64,000 nt of DNA, taken from the NCBI RefSeq assembly GCF_963924675.1, contig NC_089238.1, forward strand, positions 28,067,815-28,131,814, read 5' to 3'. Source of the DNA: Phocoena phocoena. Taxonomy: Eukaryota; Chordata; Mammalia; Artiodactyla; Phocoenidae. Shown one piece after another: positions 10,245-22,305 of the stretch (within the stretch, counting starts at the first letter, position 1; every line of letters starts with the position of its first letter). The notes under the pieces were generated by a model, which ran no database searches, was not told the DNA's origin, and saw only the letters and a program-made list of their open reading frames with translations. Position numbers and translations under genes: made by a program.

Positions 10245-11345
10245 TATTACCATTCATTCATCATTTGGTCAACATACACTTTTGAACAGCTGTTATGTGC
10301 CAGCCCTTGTGCCAGGCCCTGGAGATGTGACAGCATTGAGACTACATGGTCCCAGCCTTCGTGGAGCTTAGAGTGAAGCAGGGGGAGACAGACACTAAAC
10401 AAATAACGACAATTAATTTAGCTAATTAACTATAATTGTGGTAAGTACCAGAGTAGGTGCTATGGCTACCATGCCCACATCCCCTCTTTTTACCAGGAGA
10501 TCTCCTGCACCTGCCATGGACAATGGTACCAAGTTCCCCTACCAGCTGACAGCTTCCTCCTCTAAGCACTGATGCCTCTATACCTGAGGGCTTCCTCAGT
10601 AACAGGAGCCCCTTGCAGCCACTGAGAGAAGGGAGTAGGTGAAGAAATACTCCACCTTTCTTGCCTCTCGATAGGACAATTCTAGGGTATGTTTTAGAGC
10701 AGGGTTTAGCAAACTTTTTCTCAAAGGACTAGATAGTAAGTATTTTAAGCTTTGCAGCCCTTACAGTCTCTGTCACAACTACTCTGCTCTAGACAACACA
10801 TAAACAAATGAATATGGCCGTGTTCCAATACAACTTTATTCACGAAAACCGGCAGGTGACCCCAGGGTCGTAGTTTGCCAGCCCCCATTCTAGACTCTCA
10901 GAGGGTCCCTAGGGGAACTGGGTCCAGTCACCCCCAGCTGTAACTCACCCATTAACTCTTTGTCTGACCTCCCTCCTTTGCTCCCCTTCAGCACTCCATC
11001 ACCTCCCAGATCCTAGGCTTGGTTCTGCTTTGGGAGAATCCAAATTGAGACTAAGGGCTGTGAAGGGAAAGTGTAAGGAGTTATGAGACCCTATCATGGG
11101 AAACTCATCCAGTCTGATGGGGTCAGAGGAGTATTCAGGAAAAGGGAACAGCACGTGCAAAGCCCTTAGCAGGAAGAAATCATGGCTGCTTTGAAAAACT
11201 GGATAAAGACTAGGTGTGGTTGGAGCATAGGAGGAGATAGAAATAGAAAGAGAGAGGGTGGCCAGAGCCTATGGGCCCATAAGGCCTCGAGCCTAGATCC
11301 TGAGGCAGTGGGTGCCACTAAAGTGGTTAGGTAGCTGACTGGCGT
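10245..11345 (-). repeat. L2 LINE, antisense, split by a hAT element
   Basis: Begins with the antisense L2 3' end ('cattcattcatcatttgg', 'ctgttatgtgccagcccttg', 'gtggagcttagagtgaagc'). It resumes past the DNA transposon at 10700-10888 with 'gaggagtattcaggaaaagg', 'aacagcacgtgcaaagccc' and 'ggagatagaaatagaaagag'. The order is that of one L2 copy. Confidence 0.65.
10700..10888 (+). mobile_element. Non-autonomous hAT (Charlie-type) relic, copy 1
   Basis: Opens with CAGGGTTTAGCAAACTTTTT, continues 'ctagatagtaagtattttaag', 'gttccaatacaactttattc', and ends 'cgtagtttgccagccccc'. The inverted ends (CAGGGT..GCAAAC against GTTTGCCAGCCCC) mark a hAT element without transposase. A copy in the other orientation lies at 52904-53100. 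I do not assign the MER number. Confidence 0.7.
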
Positions 11346-12574
11346 GATGTGATGTGAATACACAGGGCTGCACTCAGTGGGCCCACAAGAAATTCTGCCC
11401 CTGCCCCCTGGCCTCTATTAGTGGCCTGCACCACCGCCACACACACCTCTATTCGCTTAGAATTCCAGGCAGGAAATCACCCTTGAACAGGACTCATAAA
11501 CAGTTAAGTACCCTCTATCAACAGGGGATCGAAGGAAAAATAACCAATAAAAATACATAATAAAACAACTACTGGACAAACAGAGCTGCCACACTCGAGC
11601 CCTGCCACGTTATTACTTAGACCTGGAGGAGGATTTTGGAGGATTATGATTTGATTTGGCTGGCTCCCTGCCAATTATTTCAAAATGCCATTTATTCTTT
11701 CCCATTTCGTATCTTTGTCTTGGAGAACTGATGCTCTAGAGTCTTTGGTGGGGAAGCCTGGAAAAATAGCCCCATGCCTCCCTTACACAGACGAGAAAGA
11801 AGGAAATGTCACCCAGAGTTTTCTGTGTATTTTGATTTCTTCCAGAAAGCCCTTTCTTTAAGGCACATAGGTACTTCTGAACCTAGCATCCTCTCTGAGA
11901 GGTAACCCTGCACTGCTCATGAGCTGAAAAGACTGTCCACTAGCCTCCCCTGCAAGAATCCACCCAGTATTGGGAACTTGAGGGTGGAGTAACTACACAG
12001 AGACCTAGGGAAGCTCTTAGAAGACTCTGGGCACAGTGACCAGGTTGGCAGGTGAGTATTCCCTAGGAGAGGTTCAAGGGGGAGACACTTGGTCCGTGTG
12101 GATTGATCAGTCTGTAATAGCAGCCAGGCCCTCCAGCAGTAGATTTCAGGACAAAGCCCTGCACTTCTCTGGGTCTAAAGTTTTTCAGACGCACACCACA
12201 TACATGCTGTATAAGCATGTGAGAGGCATCCTTTCAGTCTCTTAGCCTTCCTTGATATGTTGCCCCAACATACGAACCTGTGTGTGTTTGTGCACATCTG
12301 TTAACTAGGTTTCTTCTGGGTTGTTCTGAGGAAGTAGTACCATCCTACAAGTAACATCAGAGCTGACATATTTCTAGACCCAAAGGAAAAGTCAGCCCAT
12401 GTGTCTCCTCCAGAGGCAGCACTTGCATTCCAAAGTTGGCTAGACCTCTCTAAATTTCTTATTTGATTTCTTCCGCTCTTCTTCCGACAGAGGTGAACTG
12501 AATGTATTCCTAGGTCTGGTAGTTAGGGAATCATAAATCCCAAAAGGGTAGGAGCGTCCCTTTGGCTAATGTTT
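11346..12574. other. Single-copy DNA without a recognisable gene
   Basis: No named repeat and no exon evidence. Frames are at most 69 codons. Composition is near 47% G+C, slightly above the surrounding DNA. Confidence 0.4.
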
Positions 12575-12720
12575 TAGTTAGATTTCTTTTGGTTTCAACT
12601 GACAGAAAACCCAGCTCATACCTGCTTAGGCAAAAAAGGAGAGTATTAGGCAAACCCAACTAAAAAGATCAGGGATAAGACTGGCTACGGATACAGCTAG
12701 GTTCCTTCTGAATATTCTTA
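12575..12720 (+). repeat. Ancient interspersed repeat of unassigned family, 5' part
   Basis: Carries 'tttggtttcaactgacagaa' and 'acccagctcatacctgctta', a start shared with a known diverged mammalian repeat whose later parts appear at 31140-31460 and 44310-44860. I recognise the family pattern but cannot name it with certainty. Confidence 0.45.
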
Positions 12721-12779
12721 TTTATTGTCTCCTCTGTTAATCATCAGATATGATGAATGTCAATCGCTACAAGTTAGTT

Positions 12780-13012
12780 TTGAAATCTCTTCAAGATTTT
12801 TAAAAATAATTATTTTACCTACGGGAAGAGGTTACCAAAATTTATCACTCACTAGCAATGACTCAAGACATTTTTGACCCTTAACAGCAAATACATTTCA
12901 TTGCAACCCAGTTATTCTTTTCATTTAAAAAAAATGTTCTTGATGACCCACTGAATTTTTTTTTAACAACTCACTAATGGGTTATGACCTACAATTTGGA
13001 AAACACTGTCTT
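12780..13012 (+). mobile_element. Probable hAT DNA transposon relic
   Basis: The segment 'gatgacccactgaattttt' followed by 'actcactaatgggttatgacc' and the end 'acaatttggaaaacactg' matches the 3' half of a Charlie-type hAT element. The 5' half is too decayed to place its start firmly. Confidence 0.45.
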
Positions 13013-14444
13013 GGGATATTCTGCTCGAGCTTTCCTACTGAACTGCCCAAACAGCAGGCAGGAAGGAACTGAGTCATGGAGACTCAGTTTCCCCTTCTCT
13101 CAGCTGGGTCTTTGCTGTGATGGCTTCATCCTTGGGTTCCACAAAGAAGCGAAATGGCGCCAGTGGCTGTAGAATTTATGTCCTCTCTGTTTTCATGCAA
13201 GGGGCCCATGGCTCTCCCAGTATTCCTAGCAAAAACTTCATCGTGTCTCACTGGCTTTGATTAGATCAAGCACCATTCCTGAACAAATAGCTGTGACCGG
13301 AAGAATCCTGTTTATGGATTGGCCTAATGATGTATTGCATCCAGGTATGGAGCTCTACCCAAGCACATGGGCTGAAGGTTGGGGAAGGAAAATCAAGGCA
13401 TGCTTACAGAAAAAAGATAATAGGGAAAAAAACCTGCAAAAACAATAGATGCTGTCTACAGGGTTAGTCCTAATCACAGGTGAAACTGGTAACTAGCCTG
13501 TGGTTGGCAAGTAGGGGATGGGGGTCACTGCCCCAAGCAGTGGCTCCCAGCTGTCTCACCAATACCTGGGATAACTTTAACAGAGGTCTGAAGCTTCCCT
13601 TTCACAATAGAAAATAAAGCTTAAGGTACAAATGCCTGTAGGAGAGAGGAGTCAATGCACACTAAAGTGTAAATGGCTGATGCAAAATTTTCTTTTGACT
13701 GGGGTGGAAGGAGAAAGGTATCATAGAAGGATCCATGCAATGGAGTGGAAGAGAGGTATAGATAAGAGAAGTTCAAATAAGAAAAATTTATCTGCCTCCA
13801 TCAGGATTTAGCTTAAGGTTATCCCTGCTCTAGTGAACTGGAGAAACCATCATATTTTAAAGTTAAGTCCAAAAGGAGCTTCTACATTGTACAAAGGAAT
13901 TTGTCCTTGCTGCTACAAGTAAAAGGAGAAAATGGAAAACATATTTCCAGCCCTCAGAAGAACTAAAATTTACTTGGGAAACAGAATATATGGTTACAAA
14001 ATCAGGATCACTCTTTACAGGTTGCATCGTGAATGGCCTCCCCTAGAACTGTGTGGGGTACAGCCTGTAAAACCACATCCAGTGGCACTGTAAAGAGGGC
14101 TTAAAGTAAGTCATTAGCAAATCTAAATAAACTTCAGGAAGAATTCCCCAAATTGTGTTCCATGGAGTACTAATTCTTCAGGATTTTAATAGGTATTAGA
14201 TAATGAAAAGTTCATTGAATTAAGGAGTTTAAAACATGCCAAGTGCACGAGGACCTCTGCAGGACTTCTCAGAGCCTTTAGTATGTTAACCTGTGCAGTA
14301 GATATCCAAGAGGGGAGTATAGAAAGAGACACTATCCAAATATATTTGATGATAGAGTTATGTGCCCAAAAATTATGCTTTGAGAAAAGCTGACCCTGTG
14401 TAAAATGAATAGCAAGCAGTTTTCCTCTTTCAAGACTTAGTTAC
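13013..14444. other. Mostly single-copy DNA without a recognisable gene
   Basis: No exon. The part at about 14150-14390 ('gtgttccatggagtactaat' to 'ctttgagaaaagctgacc') may be a decayed DNA transposon, since such words flank old hAT copies. It is too diverged to call. Frames are under 65 codons. Confidence 0.35.
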
Positions 14445-14603
14445 CTTCATTCAGCAAATCATTATTGAGCACCTACTCTGTGCCAGGCACAGTACCAGGT
14501 GCTGGATACATACCGTTAAGACAAACATAGGTAAGTTCCATGCCGCTGATGCTTACAATCTAATGAAGGGAAAGACATTAAACAGATAATCACACAAATA
14601 ATA
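14445..14603 (-). repeat. L2 LINE 3' end, antisense
   Basis: Reads 'cattattgagcacctactctg', 'ccaggcacagtaccaggtgc' and 'cttacaatctaatgaagg', the reverse complement of the L2 3' end. It is cut on the right by the Tigger element. Confidence 0.7.
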
Positions 14604-14932
14604 TACAATCTACCCTTGAACAACATGGGTTTGAACTGCATGGTTCCACTTATACGTAGAGGTTTTTTTTCAATAAATATAGTACTTGCATTTTGATTTT
14701 ACAGATCTTTAACTAAGTGTGGGGGAAAGGTTTTGTTCCAATAATGATCACAATATGTGGAATCAAAAGAACTAGAGTTTGAGTCGATTCGATCCAAACT
14801 GCTTCAGCTTCCTGCCCTTGGGTGACTCATTTATCAATTCCCTTTTTTGAGGCAGAGATAGCTGTACCCAGATTTTCGACTGCACAGGGAGATGGCACCC
14901 TGAATCCCTGTGTTGTTCAAGAGTTAACTGTA
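14604..14932 (+). mobile_element. Tigger-type (TcMar) DNA transposon relic
   Basis: The left end 'caatctacccttgaacaac' and right end 'gttgttcaagagttaactg' form imperfect terminal inverted repeats of about 20 bp. The element also holds 'tttgaactgcatggttccac' and 'cccagattttcgactgcac', familiar from non-autonomous Tigger elements, which duplicate TA on insertion. No transposase frame is present. A MIR-like piece may lie inside at about 14760-14840. Confidence 0.75.
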
Positions 14933-15149
14933 TAATGTCCTATATGATGTCCGTGTTAATCTATTTAGATATGTGTTGCTTTGAGCTGATGCATATATAT
15001 GCATTAAGTATGCATATGTATTGTGTATATATATACATATATATACACAGTTATTTTTAAAAGAAACTAAATTCAGTAAAACTGATTCATCAGAGAATTC
15101 TAGAACTGGAGCAGACCTCAGAGAGAATCTGATCTAACATGTTCGTTTT
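14933..15149. other. AT-rich spacer with TA-rich tract
   Basis: A TA-rich stretch (about 14990-15045) is present, with 'atatatacatatatataca' words. No gene was seen. Confidence 0.4.
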
Positions 15150-15910
15150 AGACTCATTCATTTTCGCAAAAAGCATTTATTGAATGCCTACTCTATGCTA
15201 GGCACTCTTTAGGCACAAGGTTATGGTGGTGAACTAAAAAGCAAGCCACTGCCCTCATGGAGCCTATAGTCTAGTTGGAGGGACAGATGTTGATCAAATA
15301 ACCACACAAATTCATTCACGTGAAATTCATTCATTTTTTTCAACAAAAATGTATTGAGGTAAAGCCCAAGGTTGTAAGGACATAAACTAAAAAGAGGCTA
15401 GTCCAGTCCTCGAAATGCTCATAACTTAGGGGGGACATGGACCTACAGGCAACAATTTGCTCATAATAATAAGGACTGAATGGCTATTTCTGCGAACTAA
15501 AATGGGAGCAGATAGAAAGAGGTTGCATTTGGGGGACCGTTAGGGAGAACTTTGTAAGAGGAAGTGTATGAACTGAGCCTTAAAAAGTGAGGAGACAGGG
15601 CTTCCCTGGTGGCACACTGGTTGAGAGTCCGCCTGCCGATGCAGGGGACTCGTGTCCCGGTCCAGGAAGATCCCACGTGCCATGGAGTGGCTGGGCCCGA
15701 GAGCCATGGCTGCTGAGCCTGCGCGTCCGGAGCCTGTGCTCCACAACGGGAGAGGCCACAGCAGTGAGAGGCCTGCGTACCGCCAAAAAAAAAAAAAAAA
15801 TGGTGAGGAGACAAAGCCCCAAAGAGGTGAAGGGGCTGTGAAGCCACACAACCCCATAGTGACAGATGCAGAGGAAAAACACTAGGGTGCCAAGAGCTTC
15901 CAAAGACTGC
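15150..15910 (-). repeat. L2 LINE, antisense, split by a CHR SINE
   Basis: Opens with 'gcatttattgaatgcctactc' and 'ctatgctaggcactctttag', then 'gagcctatagtctagttgg'. It continues to 'gaactgagccttaaaaagtg', and after the SINE resumes with 'agaggtgaaggggctgtg'. There may be two fused L2 pieces, because a second 'tcattcattttttcaac' start appears near 15330. Confidence 0.65.
15598..15802 (+). mobile_element. CHR SINE with TSD
   Basis: A CHR SINE with the usual head and 3' body but a small deletion in the B-box region (near 15646-15656), so its internal Pol III promoter is damaged. The tail is about 16 A. An 11-bp target-site duplication (GTGAGGAGACA) lies at 15587-15597 and 15803-15813. Confidence 0.92.
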
Positions 15911-16494
15911 AGGAGAGCCAGCAGCTAGAGCTGACTTCTCTGGGGTCCTTGAAGGGAGCTTTGGACCCTTATAGACTGAAAAACATTCAGAGGGAGTAAA
16001 CTGGAGCCAGTCCCCCTCTACGTGGCAGCATCTAAGTCTGCGTGCATCTGGTAAGCCCGGTGCAGTGCTGAGCAGCTCTGAAGCTCATTGGTCTCAGCCA
16101 AAGAACAATCTGGCTTCTGAGGTGTGTTTGCTAGCAACTCAGATTACACCTTCCACTTGAAGAGAGAAGCTGGGACAGATGCCAAACCCACCGCAAGCCA
16201 TTCTGGTCCTTAAAATGGCACTTACAGGGGCTGTAGAAAATATAAGCTGGATCAATCACTCAAAATAGAAAAGCAATCATAATCGTAAAATTCTCATTCA
16301 GCTCAATTCAACAGACAGCAACAAAGGGACTAATCCTTGTCAGCTCTGTCATCACCCAGCTAAAAAAAATAAGTGTAATAAAGATATAGCTATAGATAGA
16401 ATTGATATGCAGATATCATATATATACACAAATATATCCCAATAATAAGTATGCAGCTCAACAAGTTATCACTAACTGAACACACCAGTGTAAC
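15911..16494. other. Single-copy DNA without a recognisable gene
   Basis: No exon or named repeat. The right part has TA-rich words (16385-16440). Confidence 0.4.
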
Positions 16495-16510
16495 GAGCAC
16501 CCAGATTTTA

Positions 16511-16778
16511 ATCAATTAATTTATTTTTGCTGTGCTGGGTCTTCGTTTCTGCGCGAAGGCTTTCTCTAGTTGTGGCAAGTGGGGGCCACTCTTCCTCGCG
16601 GTGCGCGGGGCTCTCACTGTTGTGGCCTCTGCACAGGCTCTGGACGCGCAGGCTCAGCGGCCATGGCTCACGGGCCTAGTTGCTCCGCGGCATGTGGGAT
16701 CCTCCCAGACCAGGGCTCAAACCCGTGTCCCCTGCATTAGCAGGCAGATTCTCAACCACTGCGCCACCAGGGAAGCCA
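16511..16778 (-). mobile_element. CHR SINE, longer older subfamily, antisense, with TSD
   Basis: On the minus strand this is a CHR SINE with a longer middle ('gcgcgaaggctttctctag' type sequence on the + strand). Head and B-box are preserved (reverse complement of 'caaacccgtgtcccctgc'). A 16-bp target-site duplication (GAGCACCCAGATTTTA) lies at 16495-16510 and 16779-16794. The 87-codon + frame through it is an artefact. Confidence 0.92.
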
Positions 16779-16799
16779 GAGCACCCAGATTTTAAAAAG

Positions 16800-17890
16800 A
16801 CCCTTACCAACGTCACAAAAGCCCTTATGTTTCTTTCTAGTCACTCCCCAAGGTTAACCCCTATCTTTATTCCAACAGTATGGATTAGCTTTTCCTGTTT
16901 TGTATTCTATAGAAATGGTTCATACAGTATGTACTTTTGAGTGGTGTCTTCTTCAATCATGGTGCTTGTGAGATTCATTCATATTGTTCTGTGTGGTTGT
17001 GTATTATTCAGACTCAATGTACAATATTCCATTGTGTGACTATACCAACATTTATTTACCTATGTTGCTGTCGATGAACATTTGGGTAGTTTCCACTTTG
17101 TGGCTATTACAGATTGCGCTCCTATACACACTTTAGTACATACCTTTGGTGATTACAGGTGTGAATTTCTCTTGAGTATATGCCCAGGCGTAGAACGCTG
17201 TGTTGTGGAATATATGTAAGTTCAGCTTCAGTAGTTATTGCTAACAGTTTTCCAAAGTGGCTGTACGTCTATTTACACTCTCACTAACAGTGTTCCAGTT
17301 GTCCCATGACTTTAGGAACTCCCGGAAGTTTTTGTCTTTTTCCATTTTAGTCATGATGGCTGGTGTGTGAGTGGTATCGCATGGTCGTTTTAATCTTTGT
17401 ATTCTGGATAACTAGTGACATGCTTCACTTTTTCATATGTTATTGGTCATTTGGATGCCCTCTTTTGTGAATTACCTGGTCAAATGCTTTGCTCATTTTT
17501 CTATTAGGTTGTCTTTCTCTTCCATACAGATTTGCAGGAGTTTTAAGTATATTTTTGTTGTGAGTCTTTTGTGGATATACACAATGTTTGGAGGGTTGCC
17601 TTTTTACTCTATATGTCTTTCCATGGATGGAAAGTTCTCAATCTTAAATTACTCCAATTTATCAATAGATTTTCCTTAATGACTAGCAACTTCTGTGCCC
17701 CGTTTAAAAACTCTTTGCCTACTCCAAGGTCATGGATATTTTCTCCTGTTTTCCTCTAAAGGCGATACTGTGTTGCCTCTCATACTTACGTCTCCAATCT
17801 ATATGGAATTAATTTTTCGTATGATGTGAGATAAAGGTCAAAATACACTTTTTCCATATGCATATTCAAATTACACCTAACAAGTTTTTT
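16800..17890 (-). mobile_element. Old L1 LINE fragment, antisense
   Basis: Antisense L1 ORF2 3' part and adjoining sequence: 'attcatattgttctgtgtgg', 'tgtacaatattccattgtg', 'tgatgaacatttgggtagt'-like, 'caaagtggctgtacgtct', then the reverse-transcriptase-side part 'tcatttggatgccctctttt' and 'tatcaatagattttcctt'. It is strongly diverged (L1M-age) with frames fully broken. Confidence 0.75.
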
Positions 17891-18129
17891 TTTTTGTTTT
17901 ACATCTAACAAGTTTTAATACTGAGGGAAGACCAACAGATTTTTTAGAGAAGCCAGCAGGGGATATATAGAGAAAATCTGATTAATCTAAAACATAGCAT
18001 TAGGGCAGGAGAAGAGTCTTCGTATTTATATGATCATCTCGAAGGCTTTGTACAAAGATCCTCTAAGATGAAGCTAAGTCTGCCTTTTCAGTCTAATGAC
18101 CCATCATGTTCCATACAAGCCGTAACATT
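17891..18129. other. Single-copy spacer
   Basis: Short DNA between L1 and L2 relics. Two copies of 'acaagtttt' style words flank a T-run at 17887-17898. No gene. Confidence 0.35.
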
Positions 18130-18505
18130 CAGTGACTAATTGTGGCTGCCCACTCACCACGTGCATCGTGTCGCCACGCTTTTGCACGTGCTATTCTCTG
18201 CCTGGGATGACTTCCCTGTCTCTTGTTCATGATCTGTTACTCCTTAAGACTGTTCTCCAATGCCCCCTTGTCTATGAAGAGGTCCCTGATTCTGTTCCCA
18301 CAACAGTTTCTCCCATCATGTAATTTGCCTGCTTCTGTGATAGCAGTTATTTTACCCTGTTTTAATTCTCTGCCTCACTTCCATTAGACCGTGAACCCTT
18401 TGAAGGCAGAGACGGTGTTTTATGTTGGTATCTCCATCATTCAGCACAGTGATTGGCCCATATAAGCTAACTGAATTTGGTTCTGGTTTGATTAATGTTG
18501 AATAA
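18130..18505 (+). repeat. L2 LINE 3' end
   Basis: Sense-orientation L2: 'cacgtgctattctctgcctg', 'ttgtctatgaagaggtcc', 'ccattagaccgtgaaccc', 'tttgaaggcagagacggtg', and the end 'gttgaataaatcaa'. The order and spacing match the L2 3' UTR. Confidence 0.75.
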
Positions 18506-18607
18506 ATCAAACTAATGGGAATGCCATCAAAAGAGACATTAGAAGATAAAAATGGGACCATGACATGTCTTAGAAAGCAGAAAAGATGATGAACATAAGG
18601 TCTTTGG

Positions 18608-18949
18608 TATGGGAATAAAGACGCAGACCTACTAGAGAATGGATTTGAGGATATGGGGAGGGGGAAGGGTAAGCTGTGACAAAGTGAGAGAGTGGCATGG
18701 ACATATATACACTATCAAACGTAAAATAGATAGCTAGTGGGAAGCAGCCACATAGCACAGGGAGATCAGCTCGGTGCTTTGTGATCACCTAGAGGGGTGG
18801 GATAGGGAGGGTGGGAGGGAGGGAGACGCAAGAGGGAAGAGATATGAGAACATATGTATATGTATAACTGATTCACTTTGTTATAAAGCAGAAACTAACA
18901 TACCATTGTAAAGCAATTACACTCCAATAAAGAAGTTAAAAATAAATAA
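18608..18949 (+). mobile_element. Cetartiodactyl-type L1 3' end with TSD
   Basis: A 5'-truncated L1 insertion containing only the 3' UTR: 'gagagagtggcatggacata', 'gatagctagtgggaagcag', 'ctttgtgatcacctagagg', then 'gtaaagcaattacactcc' and AATAAA before the A-rich tail. A 13-bp duplication with one mismatch (ATAAGGTCTTTGG and ATAAGGTCTATGG) lies at 18595-18607 and 18950-18962. It is related to the L1 ends at 46597, 46832 and 55100. Confidence 0.88.
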
Positions 18950-18962
18950 ATAAGGTCTATGG

Positions 18963-19394
18963 TAATATTACCCTTTTTGAATAAGAGAGGAAACTAATGA
19001 CAGAGGCAAAGGAGGAGGATTAAAGAAAAGACAGAGACTTCTGTTTTTATCCAGGATGGAGTAACACTCACCATAAATTGCTATAAAACTGAATAAAATA
19101 CGCAAGACATCTATTTTCAAACATTGGACAAAATGTGGCATGGGAACGTGAGAAAAAACAGAGGTGAGCCCCATGTTTACTGTACTCTGTATAGGGACAT
19201 TTTCCTGACCATGGCACCGGAAGGTGAAGCTCAAGGCAAACAGGATGGTTCTGCTGAGTTGAGGAGACCAAGATTAGAATTTGAGACCAATGAAGCAACT
19301 GGAACTTGGAGGACAGGGTTCTGAAGAACAGACAGTCTCTAGAAGCTTGTATGGAGAAGCCCTGTGTGTGCTTGATTAAAAGTTGGACCACACT
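18963..19394. other. Single-copy DNA
   Basis: No gene or named repeat recognised. The reverse-strand frames here join into the SINE and are not meaningful. Confidence 0.4.
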
Positions 19395-19607
19395 GGAGCT
19401 TCCCTTGTGGTGCAGTGTTTGAGAGTCTGCCTGCCGATGCAGGGGACACGGGTTCGTGCCCCGGTCCGGGAAGATCCCACATGACGCGGAGCGGCTGGGC
19501 TCGTGAGCCATGGCCGCTAGGCCTGCACGTCCATAGCCTGTGCTCCGCAACGGAAGAGGCCACAACAGTGAGAGGCCCGCGTACCGCAAAAAAAAAAAAA
19601 AAAAAAA
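19395..19607 (+). mobile_element. CHR SINE
   Basis: CHR SINE with several substitutions in the head (TGGTGCAGTGT in place of the A-box), B-box GGTTCGTGCC intact at 19451-19460, and a tail of about 20 A ending at 19607. I find no clean target-site duplication, so this copy is probably somewhat older than those at 7726, 47226 and 50889. Confidence 0.92.
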
Positions 19608-20439
19608 GTATGTACGAACTTTTGTCAATGACTAAAGCCGCAGTGCATTCTACATTATTTCCCAAGCTTTACTCTTTTGCTTACCACCTTCATCAATGTT
19701 GCAATTATTTGCTCAATATCTTTCAATTAATTTCAAAAGGCAACTTGGGGTACTACAATATATGGAGTACTAGTATCTCTGAACATAAATAGAAAATATG
19801 TATTAAAAATGGAATTCAAGCAAAACAATGTTGTTACAATTTAGCTACAAACGATTGCTTTCCAGAGACTTTGAACCTGAGACTTGCTCTGTCTTTGTTG
19901 AGAGTGAGAAAGAGAAAGAGCTTGAGAGAGAAATTGATTAGCAAATGTTACAGAGGCGGTAAATACAGACTAACTCCTGAGAAGTTCTTTTTGTTGAAAT
20001 CTCAAGGAAGGAAACAACTTAAAAAGAAATAACTTTCTCAATGTACAACTCAGTTTCACTAATGATCTGTTCCCAGAATTTTATTCCCCCATATATTAAA
20101 AAAATGGAAATAATAATAACCTACCTCACAGGTTTGAGGTAAATGATAGGCAAAATAAAATATGGAGGGTTCTTAGCCCAGGGCCACTTACATTTTCCAT
20201 TTGCATGTTGAAACTGAGGATGAAGGGGTACTCTTAAGAAGAGGAAGTCACCATGGTCTAGAATTTTAACTTGCTAGTAGACTTTTTTTTAAATTTTAAA
20301 ATTTCTGAACAAAATGTAGAAATAAGATTCATTACTAAAAGATATTAAGAATAGCATTCCCTGATACATGGTTTCTGCAATCATTATTCTACCTCTGTTA
20401 CTCTCCTTGGGGGAAAGATAGTGTCTTTTACTTTCAGTC
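19608..20439. other. Repeat-poor AT-rich DNA
   Basis: No gene. A purine-rich part (19905-19930, 'gagaaagagaaagagcttgag') is the only local structure. Confidence 0.4.
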
Positions 20440-20459
20440 TCTCTCTCTCCCTCTTTTTC

Positions 20460-20493
<34 letters not shown>

Positions 20494-20531
20494 CACCACC
20501 ACCACCACCACCACCACTACCACCACCACCC
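20440..20531. repeat. Compound microsatellite (TC)n-(CA)n-(CAC)n
   Basis: A TC-rich run (20440-20460) leads into a (CA)n array at about 20466-20492, which passes without a break into (CAC)n to 20531 with two CTA interruptions. The (CA) to (CAC) transition suggests slippage at the array boundary. Confidence 0.92.
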
Positions 20532-22164
20532 CAATGAGCACTTAATTAATACTTGTATATTGTGGAAGTTTTCTTGAAGACATAAAGCCCCAGGCCTATC
20601 TCATTTTCAAAAGACCTTATGTCTATGTGGCACTGGTCATTTCTCTAGTTTAATAATGAAAACTTTGATTCTATTGAAAATAATTCCTAGTAGCAAATTA
20701 AAGAAAACTTTTTAGTAAATTTGAATTTAGGAAAACTTCAAAAAAATGGGACCATAAACCTCTAGAGATAATGATGTATTTATTCCTGGTAGAAGAATCT
20801 AAAACTCACTTCTATTAATACTACATCTTTCTCCTCCACTGACATGAGCTGTTAATTAATTCCACTTATTGCAATCAAAAATAATAAAGGACAAGCAACA
20901 TAAAAAGAGAATGTTGTCAAATCGTCACCATACTTCAGACATAATGTTTTTTTCACTTTCATCAGACCTTTATTATCTAGCAGATATGTTAATATTTATG
21001 GAGTGCTTATAGAAGAAATCTGTTAGAATTTATAAATAATAAAACTAATGTCTTTTTAAAAAGTAGATCAAGAATCCCATCATAAAGTTGCCCATAATTC
21101 ACAGCAGCAATAAAACAGCAGAAAAGCAGTAAGCAAACAGGATTATATTCCACTACTCAGACAATCTAACTACCTCAAAGTGTTTTTGGCTTTTTTTTTT
21201 TTTACAATGAAAAAACAAATGTTTTGGCAACCCAACTCATAGGACTCTTTTCATCAATCTGTATGGGGTCATAAGTGATTATATATACATAGCAATTCAT
21301 GCTAAGAGATTTTCTTTTCCCCTGATTTGAGACTGGGATATTATGTTTCCTAATATATTATTCAGGATTACAGTCTATGTTCCAAACTGAGACTTATTTT
21401 GCGCTATTTTATCAGTTTTTAGTATTAAGATTAGGCAAACTTCTTAATTATGCAGACTTCTATTTCTATTCTTAAGTAACATGTTGACTGAATATTCTCT
21501 GATGTTGTCCTAGCAATACAAATCCTCTACTGCTCAAAAATTCCTGGAAGGGGGAAGGGAAATACAAATCCTAAAAAATTCTTTTTAGCATCAAAAGATA
21601 AAGGAAGTAAAAAATATTAAAAGTTGTTGATGTAAATATTTTTTTCTGTACTAGAGTAGTGATAAACAAATAAAAGCATTTCACTATGTACCAGTAGACC
21701 TGAACTCTGGTTAAGTTTAGCTTTTCTCTTCTTTTATTCAAAATTATAATTTCTCTCCCTCTAGATTATTGAAGTCTTGTTTTGATGATAACCATGTTCC
21801 TGAGAATAAGGAAGTTAGCTTTCTGTTCAAAATGCAACATTTTCAAACCCCTGTCTTAATAACTGAACTGGACCAATTGAAGAGCTAATGTGAATTGAAT
21901 TACTGAAGTCTGTGAGTCACATAGGTTGCAAAAAGATCACAATTTGATGTTGTTCACTTAGTGAACACATACTACCTGCAAGCTGCTGAGAAAGGAAATA
22001 GTAATTTCAATATCAGCCAGTGCTTATGTTGTTTTTATTTTTATCTTTGTTTGGAGTTTAGCCTTTAATAAGAAACTTACCAAATTACTTTACAAATGCA
22101 TTGGATAATTTTTACTGACTTGAAAAAGGTGTAGTTTTGTTTGTTTTTGTTTTTTCAAATTTTT
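20532..22164. other. Repeat-poor AT-rich DNA without a recognisable gene
   Basis: About 1.6 kb without a named repeat. All frames are very short. T- and A-tracts are common. It could hold conserved non-coding DNA, but nothing in the sequence alone shows it. Confidence 0.45.
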
Positions 22165-22305
22165 ACTACTATTAAGTACTTGAAATGAGTTTCTTGCAGA
22201 CAATATCTATTAGATGGTGCTTTAAAATCCACTTTGTCAATCTCTGCCTTTTGACTGTTGTGTTTAGATCATTTACATTTAAGGTGATTGTTGATATGTC
22301 AGGAT
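22165..22305 (-). mobile_element. Old L1 ORF2 fragment, antisense
   Basis: The run 'gaaatgagtttcttgcagac', 'gtcaatctctgccttttgac' and 'gatcatttacatttaaggtg' is the reverse complement of an L1 ORF2 segment. Confidence 0.6.

Noticed and set aside
20466..20531. CA/CAC array as a possible CRISPR-like or coding repeat
   Set aside because: It is a plain compound microsatellite; no spacers and no frame beyond the repeat.
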